A stretch of 42,241 bases of DNA from Lachnospiraceae bacterium UBA7054 (lineage in GTDB: Bacteria; Bacillota; Clostridia; Lachnospirales; Lachnospiraceae): positions 534-42,774 of the forward strand of contig DLAF01000052.1 of the NCBI GenBank assembly GCA_002492725.1, in the 5' to 3' direction. Positions 31,082-39,411 of the stretch are shown here, piece after piece (positions within the stretch are counted from its first letter, which is position 1; the number at the start of each line of letters is the position of its first letter). The position numbers and the translations under genes are program-made. The notes under the pieces were generated by a model. It did no database searches, was not told the DNA's origin, and was given only the letters and a program-made list of their open reading frames with translations.

Positions 31082-31927
31082 TTACTGCTCAGTAATCATA
31101 ACAGGTGTTATTTTCAGTTCATCATAGAGCGCCGCGAAGGTCAGGTTCCGGTAAGGCGCCACGTAGAAGATCTCCACCATGCCAAATGTCAGCACACCCA
31201 GGAAATCCCAGAGGATGAAAGACAGCCCCAGCACGAAAGCCCTCCATTTATGGCCGTCCATCATATCACGGCTTTTCGCAAGCGCCTCATGATACTCCAT
31301 ATCAGGACATTCCGACAGGATATAAGGCACTAAAAGATATTGATACATCTTTACGATACCCGGTATCACAAACAGGAGCGTCCAAAGTATAGTATAGAGA
31401 TCCCTGTAAAACATGACCTTCACCACATTTTTGTAGGAATGGTCGTATGCGTAAGCAATCTCCTTAACCTGCGCCACATCCTCAATACTCTTGCGCATAA
31501 AACGCTTTCCGCCCACGTCAAAGGGATTGATCAGCAAAATGTCCACCGCGACAAGTACCACCAAAGCGAAGAAAAAAATGATCAGAAAGATGATAATCGC
31601 AATGATGCCCACAATGATATCCTCATCGTCAACTTTGATTGCAGCGCCATCCGGCTCCACCTCGCTGCGCCCGATGGCCATTGCCAGAGCCTCGTCGGCG
31701 CCGGGCAGGCCCTGTTCGCCGTCTATGCTGACAACACTTTCCGCAACGGCCTCCGCCCGCTCTGTGCTGCTCTCCGAATCCGAAGTCTTGAACGCAGACG
31801 TTGCAAAATTATAACCACCCGCCTCGCAGCCAAGAACTATCAGGAGCGCCGATACCAGCACCAGTTTCCAATAATTCCTCTGTAGGGCCGCTTTCGCCCT
31901 TTCCTTTAATTGTCTTCTCGTCCACAT
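31082..31927 (-). CDS. DUF975 family membrane protein
   Basis: DUF975 proteins are Firmicutes membrane proteins that begin MWTRRQLKERAKAALQRNYW, as this one does. The start at 31927 follows AGAGGG at a seven-base spacing; 28 upstream in-frame codons are excluded. The 281-residue product has an N-terminal helix, a Ser/Glu-rich extracellular loop of about 80 residues (SDSESSTERAEAV and following) and then about five hydrophobic helices with a conserved GMVEIFYVAPYRNLT-like end. The function is unknown. It heads a set with the response regulator and kinase, and its promoter region carries a probable response-regulator operator. It could be the operon's envelope effector or a sensor accessory. 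Confidence 0.85.
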   Translation of the reverse strand: MWTRRQLKERAKAALQRNYWKLVLVSALLIVLGCEAGGYNFATSAFKTSDSESSTERAEAVAESVVSIDGEQGLPGADEALAMAIGRSEVEPDGAAIKVDDEDIIVGIIAIIIFLIIFFFALVVLVAVDILLINPFDVGGKRFMRKSIEDVAQVKEIAYAYDHSYKNVVKVMFYRDLYTILWTLLFVIPGIVKMYQYLLVPYILSECPDMEYHEALAKSRDMMDGHKWRAFVLGLSFILWDFLGVLTFGMVEIFYVAPYRNLTFAALYDELKITPVMITEQ

Positions 31928-31996
31928 AATTTTTCCCTCTCTATTCTGTTTTCCTATGGAAGTGCGAACCATTTCGCATCTTTCGTTTACACTGAA

Positions 31997-32050
31997 AGGA
32001 TAGCACTCCATTCTTAAAGGAAAAGGGCTTTCTCCTTAAGCTAACCTTAA
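31997..32050 (-). promoter_or_regulatory. promoter with 11-bp-phased TTAAGG repeats before the DUF975/two-component operon
   Basis: On the minus strand TTAAGG occurs at 32050-32045 and again at 32039-32034, an exact 11-bp period, the half-site arrangement used by OmpR/PhoB-family dimers. An extended -10 TGCTATCCT lies at 32005-31997. The hexamer 17 bases upstream of it (CTTTTC) is a poor -35, as in activator-dependent promoters. The half-sites would sit at about -45 to -60 from the start of transcription. The regulator encoded 60 bases after DUF975 is the natural candidate. Confidence 0.6.
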
Positions 32051-32062
32051 AGCGAAAGCTCC

Positions 32063-33835
32063 TCAGTTTTCTTCCAGATTCATATATTGTAAATAAAGCG
32101 CGGCAAAGCTCTTCCGCTTTGCCAGATTGATGCTTTCCACCATGCGCCCCGAGGAGAGGGTTTCTGTAAGGGCTCTTCTGTCAATCCTGCCCTCCCACAG
32201 CGCACGCCCCAGCAAATAAGCGCCCGCAAGCGAAGTATTTCCCACAGCCTGCACCCTGCCCCGCAGTCTGACCGGCAAAAGCCCGATAGCAAAAGCGGCT
32301 TCCACATCCAGTTGATACCCAAAGCCACCGGCCAGATACACCATATCGACCCTGGGACGGCCCATCTCCTGCCATAAAATCTCTATCCCGGCGCGAATGG
32401 CTGCTTTTGCCATCTGCAAAGCACGGATATCTTCCTTTTTCATTCGGCAGGAAGTCCCTTGCCCCGACTCCATATTGGCACCGCTTAGTACCTGCCCCGC
32501 AGTCATACGGCTCCCAGCCGCTCCTGCTGCAATATGGCTCCGTATCGGCTCTACGGGCACTCCCTCCGAAAAATAAGGCTCCGCCAGCAGTCCCGTCTCA
32601 TCCAGAATCCCCCTTTTCAAAAACGATGCGGTAAGTGCGACTCGATCCGTGCCGATCAGGGCATTCTCCCCGCCTCCCTCAAAGGCCGGCCCTGCCGCCG
32701 TCGCTGTGGCAAGCATATGCTTTCCATCCGTGATCGCCATCTCTCCATTTGTGCCAAGATCGACCAAAAAACGCACGCCGCCCGTATCCCCGAACCCCGG
32801 CAGCATACGCATCGCGTAAAGTCCCGCCGCCACGTCGCCCCCCACAAAGGCACTGATTCCGGGGGTGAGATACACAGGCAGGCATCGCAACACCTCATCT
32901 TCCCAAATCTGCCGTTCCGTTTCCGAGGCATTTTGGTTCAGACAGGCAAACAGACTTGCAAGCGTGGTCTCCTGGACACCGATTTCCACCGGCGTAAAAG
33001 GACTTCTCCCCAGACTCTGCACATCATATCCTAAAAGAAGATGTTCCATAGTAGTATTTCCCGCAATACAAATGCCGCGCAGTGTCCCAACGTCCTCACA
33101 GCGCATGGCCAGGCAGGAAAGAAAACGCCGCAGCCCCCGCAGAAGCGCTTCGCAGACCAACCTCTGCAATTCCTCCCTGTGTCCCGCACAGGAAGCCTGT
33201 ACGCGGGAAAGTACATCCGCCCCGTAGCTCCTCTGCGGATTGTGTTCACAATAGGTATCGACCGCCTCCCCGGACACCATGGAAACAAGCTGCATGGCTA
33301 TGGTGGTGGTGCCCAGATCCACGGCGATCATATAATCCGTAACGTGCGTTTTGTTATTTGAAACAGCGGACGCATTTCGGAGCAGATTTCTTTCGGATTC
33401 TGTAACACCCGCTGTTTGATTTTGAGTTTTCTTCCCTTCTTGACCAGTTAAGTCAATATTTTCTGACAGAGGAATCGTTTTTGTCAAAATAGGGACTTTC
33501 GGTTCCGCGTTTTGCAGCAGTCTGATCACACAGTCTGTCCGCGGCCTGGCGATACAGGCAAGACGATACCCACGCCGCAGCTCCTCCGGTGAAAAGTGCT
33601 TTCTTTCCAGCGCAGAAGGCATCGGCGCTCCGTCCAAAAACTGTACCGCACATCTGCCGCACTCCCCCCTGCCTCCGCATAGACTTCCCACAAGCAGGCG
33701 GTTTTTCTGCAAAACTGACAATAATGTCATAAAAGGATCCTGTGTCAACAAGATCCTTTTTGGCTTCTTTGCTTCCTTATCGGTATTCTGTATTTCGTCA
33801 TCAATAACAACCGTGATTTTAATTTCTTCAGACAA
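32063..33835 (-). CDS. RACo-like ASKHA-domain protein with 2Fe-2S domain (DUF4445)
   Basis: The gene probably starts at TTG 33835, nine bases after GAGGAG, giving 590 residues; it overlaps the DUF4250 stop by eight bases. Residues 1-105 form a 2Fe-2S ferredoxin-like domain with Cys53, Cys59, Cys62 (SLCGGRGECGRC) and Cys94. The rest is an actin-like ASKHA fold with phosphate loops MIAVDLGTTTIAMQL and VDLGTNGEMAI. This is the layout of RACo proteins, which reactivate cobalamin-dependent methyltransferases by ATP-driven reduction of the corrinoid cobalt. No corrinoid protein or methyltransferase gene is visible nearby, so the partner must be elsewhere or the protein has another role. Confidence 0.88.
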   Translation of the reverse strand: MSEEIKITVVIDDEIQNTDKEAKKPKRILLTQDPFMTLLSVLQKNRLLVGSLCGGRGECGRCAVQFLDGAPMPSALERKHFSPEELRRGYRLACIARPRTDCVIRLLQNAEPKVPILTKTIPLSENIDLTGQEGKKTQNQTAGVTESERNLLRNASAVSNNKTHVTDYMIAVDLGTTTIAMQLVSMVSGEAVDTYCEHNPQRSYGADVLSRVQASCAGHREELQRLVCEALLRGLRRFLSCLAMRCEDVGTLRGICIAGNTTMEHLLLGYDVQSLGRSPFTPVEIGVQETTLASLFACLNQNASETERQIWEDEVLRCLPVYLTPGISAFVGGDVAAGLYAMRMLPGFGDTGGVRFLVDLGTNGEMAITDGKHMLATATAAGPAFEGGGENALIGTDRVALTASFLKRGILDETGLLAEPYFSEGVPVEPIRSHIAAGAAGSRMTAGQVLSGANMESGQGTSCRMKKEDIRALQMAKAAIRAGIEILWQEMGRPRVDMVYLAGGFGYQLDVEAAFAIGLLPVRLRGRVQAVGNTSLAGAYLLGRALWEGRIDRRALTETLSSGRMVESINLAKRKSFAALYLQYMNLEEN

Positions 33836-33998
33836 ACTGATTTTTCTCCTCGTCGTAATGATAGTCAATACTTGCCAGTTTTTCGACAACCTCCTGTCGG
33901 TCTGCGTCAAGATCTTCGCAGAGCAAATCCAGACTTCCGTAAAAATCGCGGAGCTTTAAGTTTACATAACTCAAGAGCATCACAGGGTCTTTCGGCAT
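33828..33998 (-). CDS. DUF4250 domain protein (56 residues)
   Basis: This small gene reads MPKDPVMLLSYVNLKLRDFY, then GSLDLLCEDLDADRQEVVEK and ends LASIDYHYDEEKNQFV. The pattern of PxDPxMLLSxVNxKLRD followed by a Leu-rich helix and a D-x-D-R-x-E-V segment matches DUF4250, a short family of Clostridia with no known function. It overlaps the following RACo-like gene by eight bases (TTGTCTGA), so the pair is likely translated together. The start at 33998 follows GGAAAGGCGGG. A link to corrinoid activation is suggested only by position. Confidence 0.83.
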   Translation of the reverse strand: MPKDPVMLLSYVNLKLRDFYGSLDLLCEDLDADRQEVVEKLASIDYHYDEEKNQFV

Positions 33999-34094
33999 TC
34001 CCAATACCCGCCTTTCCTAAAATAACACCTTCTATCAATCATAAAATAACATATTTTATCATCGTGATATCCTAATCTCAGCAGTCTGCGCCTG

Positions 34095-35210
34095 TCACCG
34101 CAGTGATATTTCCACACTGTAGGTCTTCCCGTCACTGACCACCCGCGCCATACTGCCGCAGACAAGGGGCATCATCGGAGAAACATGGCCGATGTCCACA
34201 TCCATGAGGATCGGCACCCGGTATTTTGCAAGCATCTCGATCACGGCCTGATACTCGTCAATGCCAAATTCCTCCACGCCCATTCCCACTCGGGGTCTGC
34301 CAATCAGGAAACCGCTGCAATGCCGAAACCATCCCGCATGTTCCATCTGCCACATTGCACGGCGGATTCCCATCAAGTTGAGATCACAGGCTTCCAGAAA
34401 CCAGAGAATACCGTCTTCCTGATAGCGTTCCGCAAAATCCGTCACCCTGTCATACTCTGTACCAAGAAAATTCACCAGACAGTCCACACAGCCGCCGAGA
34501 AGCCTGCCCGAGAAGTCAATCTGCGGTGCGCTTCTGTCTCTATCACCAACCGCTGCCCTGGTTGTATTTGATTGTGATCCTGCCTTTGCAAGGCTCTCCA
34601 CATTCGTCCTGCCATCGGGCAGAAGATATTTTATGACGGAAGGTTCCGTCAAATTGTAAGGTACGCAGGGATGTTCCTCATCCTTTAAGGATTCCCGTTC
34701 CCAGCGGTCATACCCTTTCATGGTAAGCTTCTCCCCACGCAAAAGGGCCATCGTATCCGATAGCGATTCATGCCAGGGCTCCATGCCAAAAGTCCCCGCA
34801 CAGGGACCGTAAATAGACGCCATATCGCAGAGCGTAGTCAGCAGGAAAGTAAAATTGGTATTATCAGAGTAGCCCAAATACCACTTGGGATCCGCCTTTT
34901 TAATCCGCTCAAAATCAACGTAATCCAGAATCTCGCACATTAATTCCCCGCCGCCGCAGGAAATGAGAATGTCACTGTCTTTATCGCAGTACCCTTCCGT
35001 CAACTCCTGTCCACAGGCCTGCGGCGTGCTGCTGATGCCAACGCCTTCTCCCGCGTAGCAGTTGGGACCGAGCTTCATCCGATAGCCCATCCCGCTCCAC
35101 TTTTTCTGCGCGTTATCAAAAGCGCTCCTGTAAGGCTCAGTGGCGCACCCGCAAGAGGGCGCCACAAAGCCGATGGTTCCGTTGTCCTGCAAAAATTTCG
35201 GATATCGCAT
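34095..35210 (-). CDS. S66 family LD-carboxypeptidase-like peptidase
   Basis: LD-carboxypeptidases trim the terminal D-Ala from tetrapeptide stems of peptidoglycan fragments. The 371-residue product shows the family's GTIGFVAPSCGC start, the nucleophile Ser115 in GYSDNTNF, the putative Glu273 in FLEACD and His342 in DIGHVSPMMPL. Between residues 200 and 230 it has a polar stretch (GSQSNTTRAAVGDRDRSAPQ) that looks like an insertion. The start at 35210 follows AAAGGG ten bases upstream; an ATG ten codons earlier is less likely. The fold also includes the MccF self-immunity peptidases, which cannot be excluded here. It lies between clpB and the DUF4250 gene. Confidence 0.88.
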   Translation of the reverse strand: MRYPKFLQDNGTIGFVAPSCGCATEPYRSAFDNAQKKWSGMGYRMKLGPNCYAGEGVGISSTPQACGQELTEGYCDKDSDILISCGGGELMCEILDYVDFERIKKADPKWYLGYSDNTNFTFLLTTLCDMASIYGPCAGTFGMEPWHESLSDTMALLRGEKLTMKGYDRWERESLKDEEHPCVPYNLTEPSVIKYLLPDGRTNVESLAKAGSQSNTTRAAVGDRDRSAPQIDFSGRLLGGCVDCLVNFLGTEYDRVTDFAERYQEDGILWFLEACDLNLMGIRRAMWQMEHAGWFRHCSGFLIGRPRVGMGVEEFGIDEYQAVIEMLAKYRVPILMDVDIGHVSPMMPLVCGSMARVVSDGKTYSVEISLR

Positions 35211-35249
35211 CAGTAATTTTCCCTTTCCATAATATAACATTAGGATACT

Positions 35250-37832
35250 TTACTTTTTGCGCGCCGTCAACGTCCCATTCTCTACCGTGATCAAAATGGT
35301 ATCTTTCGCATCCACCTGATCGGAAAGGATCAGCCTTGCAGACAAAGTCTCCACATAATTCTGGATATAACGTTTCAAGGGCCTTGCGCCGTACACGGGG
35401 TCATAGGCATTGTCCACAATGAATTGCGCAGCCTCAGGTGCAAGTTCGATGGAAAGCTCCCTGTCTGCCAGCCGCCTGTTTAAATCCGCCACAATCAGGT
35501 TGATGATGCCGTTTATATTGTCCTTTGTCAAAGGCTTAAACAGGATCGTCTCATCCAGACGGTTCAAAAACTCCGGTCGGAAATGATTTCGCAGCTCGCC
35601 CATCACCAGACTTTCCGCCTGTTCCGTAATCGCACCCTGCGCGTCGATTCCTTCGAGCAGATACTCCGCGCCGATGTTGGAAGTCATGATGAGGATCGTA
35701 TTCTTGAAATCCACCGTCCTGCCCTGCGAATCCGTGATGCGGCCGTCATCCAGCACCTGCAGGAGCACATTGAAGACATCCGGATGCGCTTTCTCGATCT
35801 CATCAAAAAGCACCACTGAGTATGGCTTCCTTCTGACCGCTTCGGTCAACTGTCCACCCTCCTCATAGCCCACATATCCGGGAGGCGCTCCTACCAGCCT
35901 GGATACCGAATGCTTCTCCATATATTCGCTCATGTCGATACGAACCATATTCGTCTCATCGTCAAACAGCGATGCTGCAAGCGCCTTGGCAAGTTCCGTC
36001 TTACCCACGCCCGTAGGGCCCAGGAACAGGAAGGAACCGATTGGTTTGGTGGGATCCTTGATCCCCGCCTTGGAACGAATAATGGCGTCTGTCACCTTTG
36101 TCACGCCCTCGTCCTGCCCAATCACCCGCTTGTGCAGCTCCTCGTCCAGATGAAGGGTCTTGTTGCGCTCGCTCTCCGTCAATTTCGCCACCGGGATACC
36201 CGTCCAGCGGGAGATAATCTTTGCAATCTCCTCATCGGATACGCTCTGGTGCACCAGAGAAAGTTCCTCTTCCCCAACGCGCTCCTCCTCGATCTCCAGC
36301 TGCTTTTTCAGGTTCGGCAGCTTCCCGTAGCTTAGTTCCGCAGCTTTCTCATAGTCGCCGTCACGCTGCGCGATCTGAATCTGACTGTTTACTTCATCTA
36401 TTTCCTCACGGATCTTCGATAATTTTTCAACGGAGGCCTTCTCGTTCTCCCACTGCGCCATGCGGTTTTTCAGCTCTTCCTTGAGCTCAGCAAGCTCCTT
36501 TTGCAGCGTGGCAAGGCGCTCGCGGCTCAAATTGTCGTCCTCCTTTTTCAAAGCCGTCTCTTCTATTTCTAATTGCATGACCCTGCGCTTCAGTTCATCA
36601 AGCTCCGTCGGCATGGAGTCCAGCTCCGTCTTAATCAGGGCGCAGGCCTCATCCACCAGATCGATTGCCTTATCCGGCAGGAAGCGGTCGGAAATGTAGC
36701 GGTTGGAGAGCACCGCCGCACTCACCAGCGCGTTATCCATAATCTTGACACCGTGATATACCTCGTAACGCTCTTTCAGACCGCGCAAGATAGAAATCGT
36801 GTCCTCCACCGTAGGCTCATCTACCATCACCGGCTGAAAACGCCGCTCCAGCGCCGCATCCTTCTCAATATATTGACGATATTCATCCAAGGTGGTTGCG
36901 CCGATGCAGTGCAGTTCACCCCTTGCCAACATGGGCTTTAACATATTGCCCGCATCCATGGCCCCGTCGGTCTTGCCCGCTCCCACAATGAGATGCAGCT
37001 CGTCGATGAAGAGGATAATCTGTCCGTCGCTGTTCTTCACGTCGTCCAGCACCGCTTTCAGACGCTCCTCAAACTCGCCGCGGTATTTTGCGCCGGCCAC
37101 CAGCGCACCCATATCCAGTGAGAAAATCTTCTTATCTTTCAGGCCCTCCGGCACATCGCCCCTGACGATACGCTGTGCAAGTCCTTCCGCAACCGCCGTC
37201 TTGCCAACGCCCGGTTCGCCGATCAGTACGGGATTGTTCTTTGTCTTCCTGGACAGGATGCGAATCACATTGCGGATTTCCGTGTCCCTGCCGATTACCG
37301 GATCAAGCTTCTGGCTCCTTGCCTTCTCCACCAGATCCTGTCCGTACTTTTCCAGCGTATCATAAGTGGCCTCCGGGTTGTCGGAAGTCACACGCTGGTT
37401 GCCGCGCACTGTGGAGAGCGCCTGCAAAAAGCGTTCTTTCGTGATGCCAAACTCCCGAAAAATCTCCTTGATCTCCTTATTTGGATGCTTTAACATCGCC
37501 AGGAAGAGATGCTCCACCGACACGTACTCGTCACCCAGCGCCTTCGCCTCATCCTCTGCGCCGATCAGGACCTTATTTAAATCCTGTCCGATGAAAATCT
37601 GCCCGCCCTGCACTTTCGTGCGCTTCGCAAGCGCCTGTTCTACTCGGTTTACATAATATTCTTTCTGGATCTCCATCTTCTCGATCAGCTTTAAGATCAG
37701 GCTGTCGTCAATGGTAAGCAGGCTGTATAACAGGTGTTCCTGTTCGATCTCCTGATTGCCATACTCGTAAGCCAGCTTTTCGCAGCGCTCTACCGCCTGT
37801 ATTGATTTTTGTGTAAATTTTGTCAAATTCAT
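35250..37832 (-). CDS. clpB: ATP-dependent disaggregase ClpB
   Basis: ClpB forms hexamers that pull polypeptides out of aggregates with DnaK. The 860-residue protein has the N-terminal double Clp_N domain (MNLTKFTQKSIQAVERCEKL), AAA1 with Walker A GEPGVGKTAV and ELHCIGATTLDEYRQY, a coiled-coil M-domain (DDNLSRERLATLQKELAELK), and AAA2 with Walker A GPTGVGKTEL. The linker ISRWTGIPVAKLTESE is typical. The start at 37832 follows GGGAGG, and 23 upstream in-frame codons are excluded. A CIRCE operator overlaps its promoter, so heat-shock control by HrcA is expected. The mobile element inserted just upstream, only about 120 bases before the start. Confidence 0.97.
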   Translation of the reverse strand: MNLTKFTQKSIQAVERCEKLAYEYGNQEIEQEHLLYSLLTIDDSLILKLIEKMEIQKEYYVNRVEQALAKRTKVQGGQIFIGQDLNKVLIGAEDEAKALGDEYVSVEHLFLAMLKHPNKEIKEIFREFGITKERFLQALSTVRGNQRVTSDNPEATYDTLEKYGQDLVEKARSQKLDPVIGRDTEIRNVIRILSRKTKNNPVLIGEPGVGKTAVAEGLAQRIVRGDVPEGLKDKKIFSLDMGALVAGAKYRGEFEERLKAVLDDVKNSDGQIILFIDELHLIVGAGKTDGAMDAGNMLKPMLARGELHCIGATTLDEYRQYIEKDAALERRFQPVMVDEPTVEDTISILRGLKERYEVYHGVKIMDNALVSAAVLSNRYISDRFLPDKAIDLVDEACALIKTELDSMPTELDELKRRVMQLEIEETALKKEDDNLSRERLATLQKELAELKEELKNRMAQWENEKASVEKLSKIREEIDEVNSQIQIAQRDGDYEKAAELSYGKLPNLKKQLEIEEERVGEEELSLVHQSVSDEEIAKIISRWTGIPVAKLTESERNKTLHLDEELHKRVIGQDEGVTKVTDAIIRSKAGIKDPTKPIGSFLFLGPTGVGKTELAKALAASLFDDETNMVRIDMSEYMEKHSVSRLVGAPPGYVGYEEGGQLTEAVRRKPYSVVLFDEIEKAHPDVFNVLLQVLDDGRITDSQGRTVDFKNTILIMTSNIGAEYLLEGIDAQGAITEQAESLVMGELRNHFRPEFLNRLDETILFKPLTKDNINGIINLIVADLNRRLADRELSIELAPEAAQFIVDNAYDPVYGARPLKRYIQNYVETLSARLILSDQVDAKDTILITVENGTLTARKK

Positions 37833-37846
37833 AGCAGCCTCCCTTC

Positions 37847-37880
37847 TGTGCAGATGCTCTGCACAAAGCCCTTTGGGGCT
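37847..37880 (-). repeat. clpB leader hairpins, possible trace of the structured leader repeat
   Basis: On the minus strand TGTGCAGA/TCTGCACA (37865-37847) forms an 8-bp stem with a three-base loop, and AGCCC/GGGCT (37880-37867) another that overlaps its edge. CTTTGTGCAG-AGCATC (37868-37853) matches copy B of the structured leader repeat at 16 of 17 positions, differing only by one deleted base. The rest of the repeat is not recognisable, so the relationship is weak. Confidence 0.35.
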
Positions 37881-37911
37881 ATTCCTCTGCTTTTCTTTCA
37901 TTTACACCATC

Positions 37912-37940
37912 ACATTACAACGGATTGTTAGCACTGTCAA
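37912..37940 (-). promoter_or_regulatory. clpB promoter
   Basis: On the minus strand a perfect TTGACA (37940-37935) and TAATGT (37917-37912) are separated by 17 bases. The -35 box lies in the left half-site end and spacer of the CIRCE element. Confidence 0.8.
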
Positions 37941-37954
37941 GAGGTGAGTGCTAA
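37928..37954. promoter_or_regulatory. CIRCE operator (HrcA site)
   Basis: TTAGCACTG-N9-GAGTGCTAA is present, matching the CIRCE consensus TTAGCACTC-N9-GAGTGCTAA with one change in the left arm. It overlaps the -35 box of clpB, so bound HrcA would block polymerase directly. CIRCE is well known before groES and dnaK operons; here it controls clpB, a less common target in Clostridia. The hrcA gene is not in the window. Confidence 0.88.
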
Positions 37955-37984
37955 AATTGTATAAACTATTTCTAAAACGCTGAT

Positions 37985-38051
37985 AAAATAGGCTTTTTTA
38001 TGATATATCCATATACAGCAAGCCCTATTTTGTACCTTTTCTGTACCTTTT
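37985..38051. other. candidate left boundary of the integrative element
   Basis: Between the CIRCE element and the integrase terminator lie an imperfect inverted repeat AAAATAGGCTT (37985-37995) / AAGCCCTATTTT (38020-38031) and a tandem repeat of TGTACCTTTT (38031-38040 and 38042-38051, 11-bp period). The position next to the 3' end of the integrase gene fits an attachment region with integrase arm sites. The exact core and its partner are outside the window, so the boundary is not proven. Confidence 0.4.
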
Positions 38052-38061
38052 GTGAAAAAAT

Positions 38062-38101
38062 CCTGCTGCCATATCACGTTTTATATTCGGATGGCAGCAG
38101 G
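38062..38101 (-). terminator. intrinsic terminator after the integrase gene
   Basis: CCTGCTGCCAT (38062-38072) and ATGGCAGCAGG (38091-38101) form an 11-bp perfect stem. On the minus strand it is followed by ATTTTTT, a typical U-tract. It lies 12 bases after the integrase stop codon and would shield the clpB promoter region from element transcription. Confidence 0.88.
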
Positions 38102-38112
38102 CATATTCTTTT

Positions 38113-39336
38113 TTATCCAATCTTCATATTTTCCTGTAATGCTTCCATTTTCTCCTGAATCTGCGTAAAATCCAAATGGGTATATACGTCTAATGTTACG
38201 GAAACATTGGCATGTCCCATGATATACTGTAATACTTTGGGTTCAAGTCCTGATTCCGCCAATCTTGTACAGGCGGTATGCCTTAATATGTGCGCTGAAA
38301 CGTGCGGTAACGGTTCCGGCCTTCTATGCTCTTTTTCAGCCTGTGTTTCCTCCAACTTGTTATACGCCTTAACGATATTATCCAAAGCAAAATTGATCGC
38401 GTTCGTGGCATAAGGTTTCCCCAATGAATTTGTAAAGACAAAATCAGAGACTCCCTCAACCTCCTGCGGCTTCATCGCCTTACCCAACAGTAAATATAAT
38501 TCCTTTTGCCTTATCAGACTTTTCCTTGCATTTTCCGTCAACGGAATATCGCGTCGCCCTGCCTCCGTCTTTAAGCCCTGAATATGAAATTTACAGCCGT
38601 CACCCAAGTTCTTATAAATAAGCTGCTGCCGAATATGTACCACATTTTCTTTCATATCCACATCAGCCCACCGAAGCCCGGTCATTTCCCCGACACGAAG
38701 GCCTGTGGACAATGCAAAAATAATCATGGGGTAGTATATGGAATACTTGCTACTATTTTTTACGAAAGACAGCAAATTTTCCTGTTCTGATATTGTCATG
38801 GCCACCCTTTCCCTTTTCGTTCCGCCAATGCCCTTTTTGCAATCTTTTGCCGGATTTTTACGGATAATATCAGAATCAACCGCCAATTCCAAAGCCGGAT
38901 TGATAAGATTGTGGTATAGCTTTATGGTATTTGCCGCCATTCCCTCTTTAACAAGTCCTGAATAAAATCTGCGAATATGAATCTGCTTTATCTGCACAAT
39001 TTTCATATTTCCCAAATCACTGTTTTCTATTGCATTTTGCCAGACTGCAAAATAATTGCGCCTGGTACTCTCCCTTAAGTCCGACTTTGTTTCCATATAA
39101 ACCTGAAACAACTGATTCAAAGTCATATCGCCTTTACTACTGTCAATACCATCCTGCAGATCGCGTTCAATCTGCTTTTCCTTTTCCCGAAGTTCTACCA
39201 GCGTAACAGCATATATCGTCCGTTTCTTGCCTGATAAGTCAGTGTAGCGGTACAGGTATCGGTTATCCTCTGCCCTTTGTAATTCCCCATTTCTTAAAAT
39301 TCTACCCTTGTTGTCAGTCCTCTTTTTTCCTGCCAT
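38113..39336 (-). CDS. int: Tn916-type tyrosine recombinase/integrase
   Basis: The 407-residue integrase starts with the arm-binding domain typical of Tn916 Int (RTDNKGRILRNGELQR, NRYLYRYTDLSGKKRT). A SAM-like core-binding domain follows at 70-170, then a catalytic domain with all active residues: Arg214 (STGLRVGEM), Lys246 (GLKTEAGRR), His349 and Arg352 (HILRHTACT), His375 (YIMGHANVS) and the nucleophile Tyr385 (TLDVYTHLD). It would insert and excise the element on the right side of the window. The gene is last on its strand, ending at a strong terminator beside the chromosomal clpB promoter. A possible inverted repeat between the HTH gene and int is listed separately. Confidence 0.96.
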   Translation of the reverse strand: MAGKKRTDNKGRILRNGELQRAEDNRYLYRYTDLSGKKRTIYAVTLVELREKEKQIERDLQDGIDSSKGDMTLNQLFQVYMETKSDLRESTRRNYFAVWQNAIENSDLGNMKIVQIKQIHIRRFYSGLVKEGMAANTIKLYHNLINPALELAVDSDIIRKNPAKDCKKGIGGTKRERVAMTISEQENLLSFVKNSSKYSIYYPMIIFALSTGLRVGEMTGLRWADVDMKENVVHIRQQLIYKNLGDGCKFHIQGLKTEAGRRDIPLTENARKSLIRQKELYLLLGKAMKPQEVEGVSDFVFTNSLGKPYATNAINFALDNIVKAYNKLEETQAEKEHRRPEPLPHVSAHILRHTACTRLAESGLEPKVLQYIMGHANVSVTLDVYTHLDFTQIQEKMEALQENMKIG

Positions 39337-39363
39337 AACATCACCGTCCTTCTATTCTGTGCG

Positions 39364-39396
39364 ATGGGGCAGCAGGCATATAAGCCGCCGCCCCAT
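39364..39396 (-). other. imperfect hairpin before the integrase gene
   Basis: ATGGGGC (39364-39370) pairs with GCCCCAT (39390-39396), and GC-rich inner bases extend the stem with two mismatches. It lies in the 75-base gap between the HTH gene and int, after the HTH stop codon. It could attenuate int expression or be incidental. Confidence 0.3.
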
Positions 39397-39411
39397 TGTC
39401 ACTACTTATCC

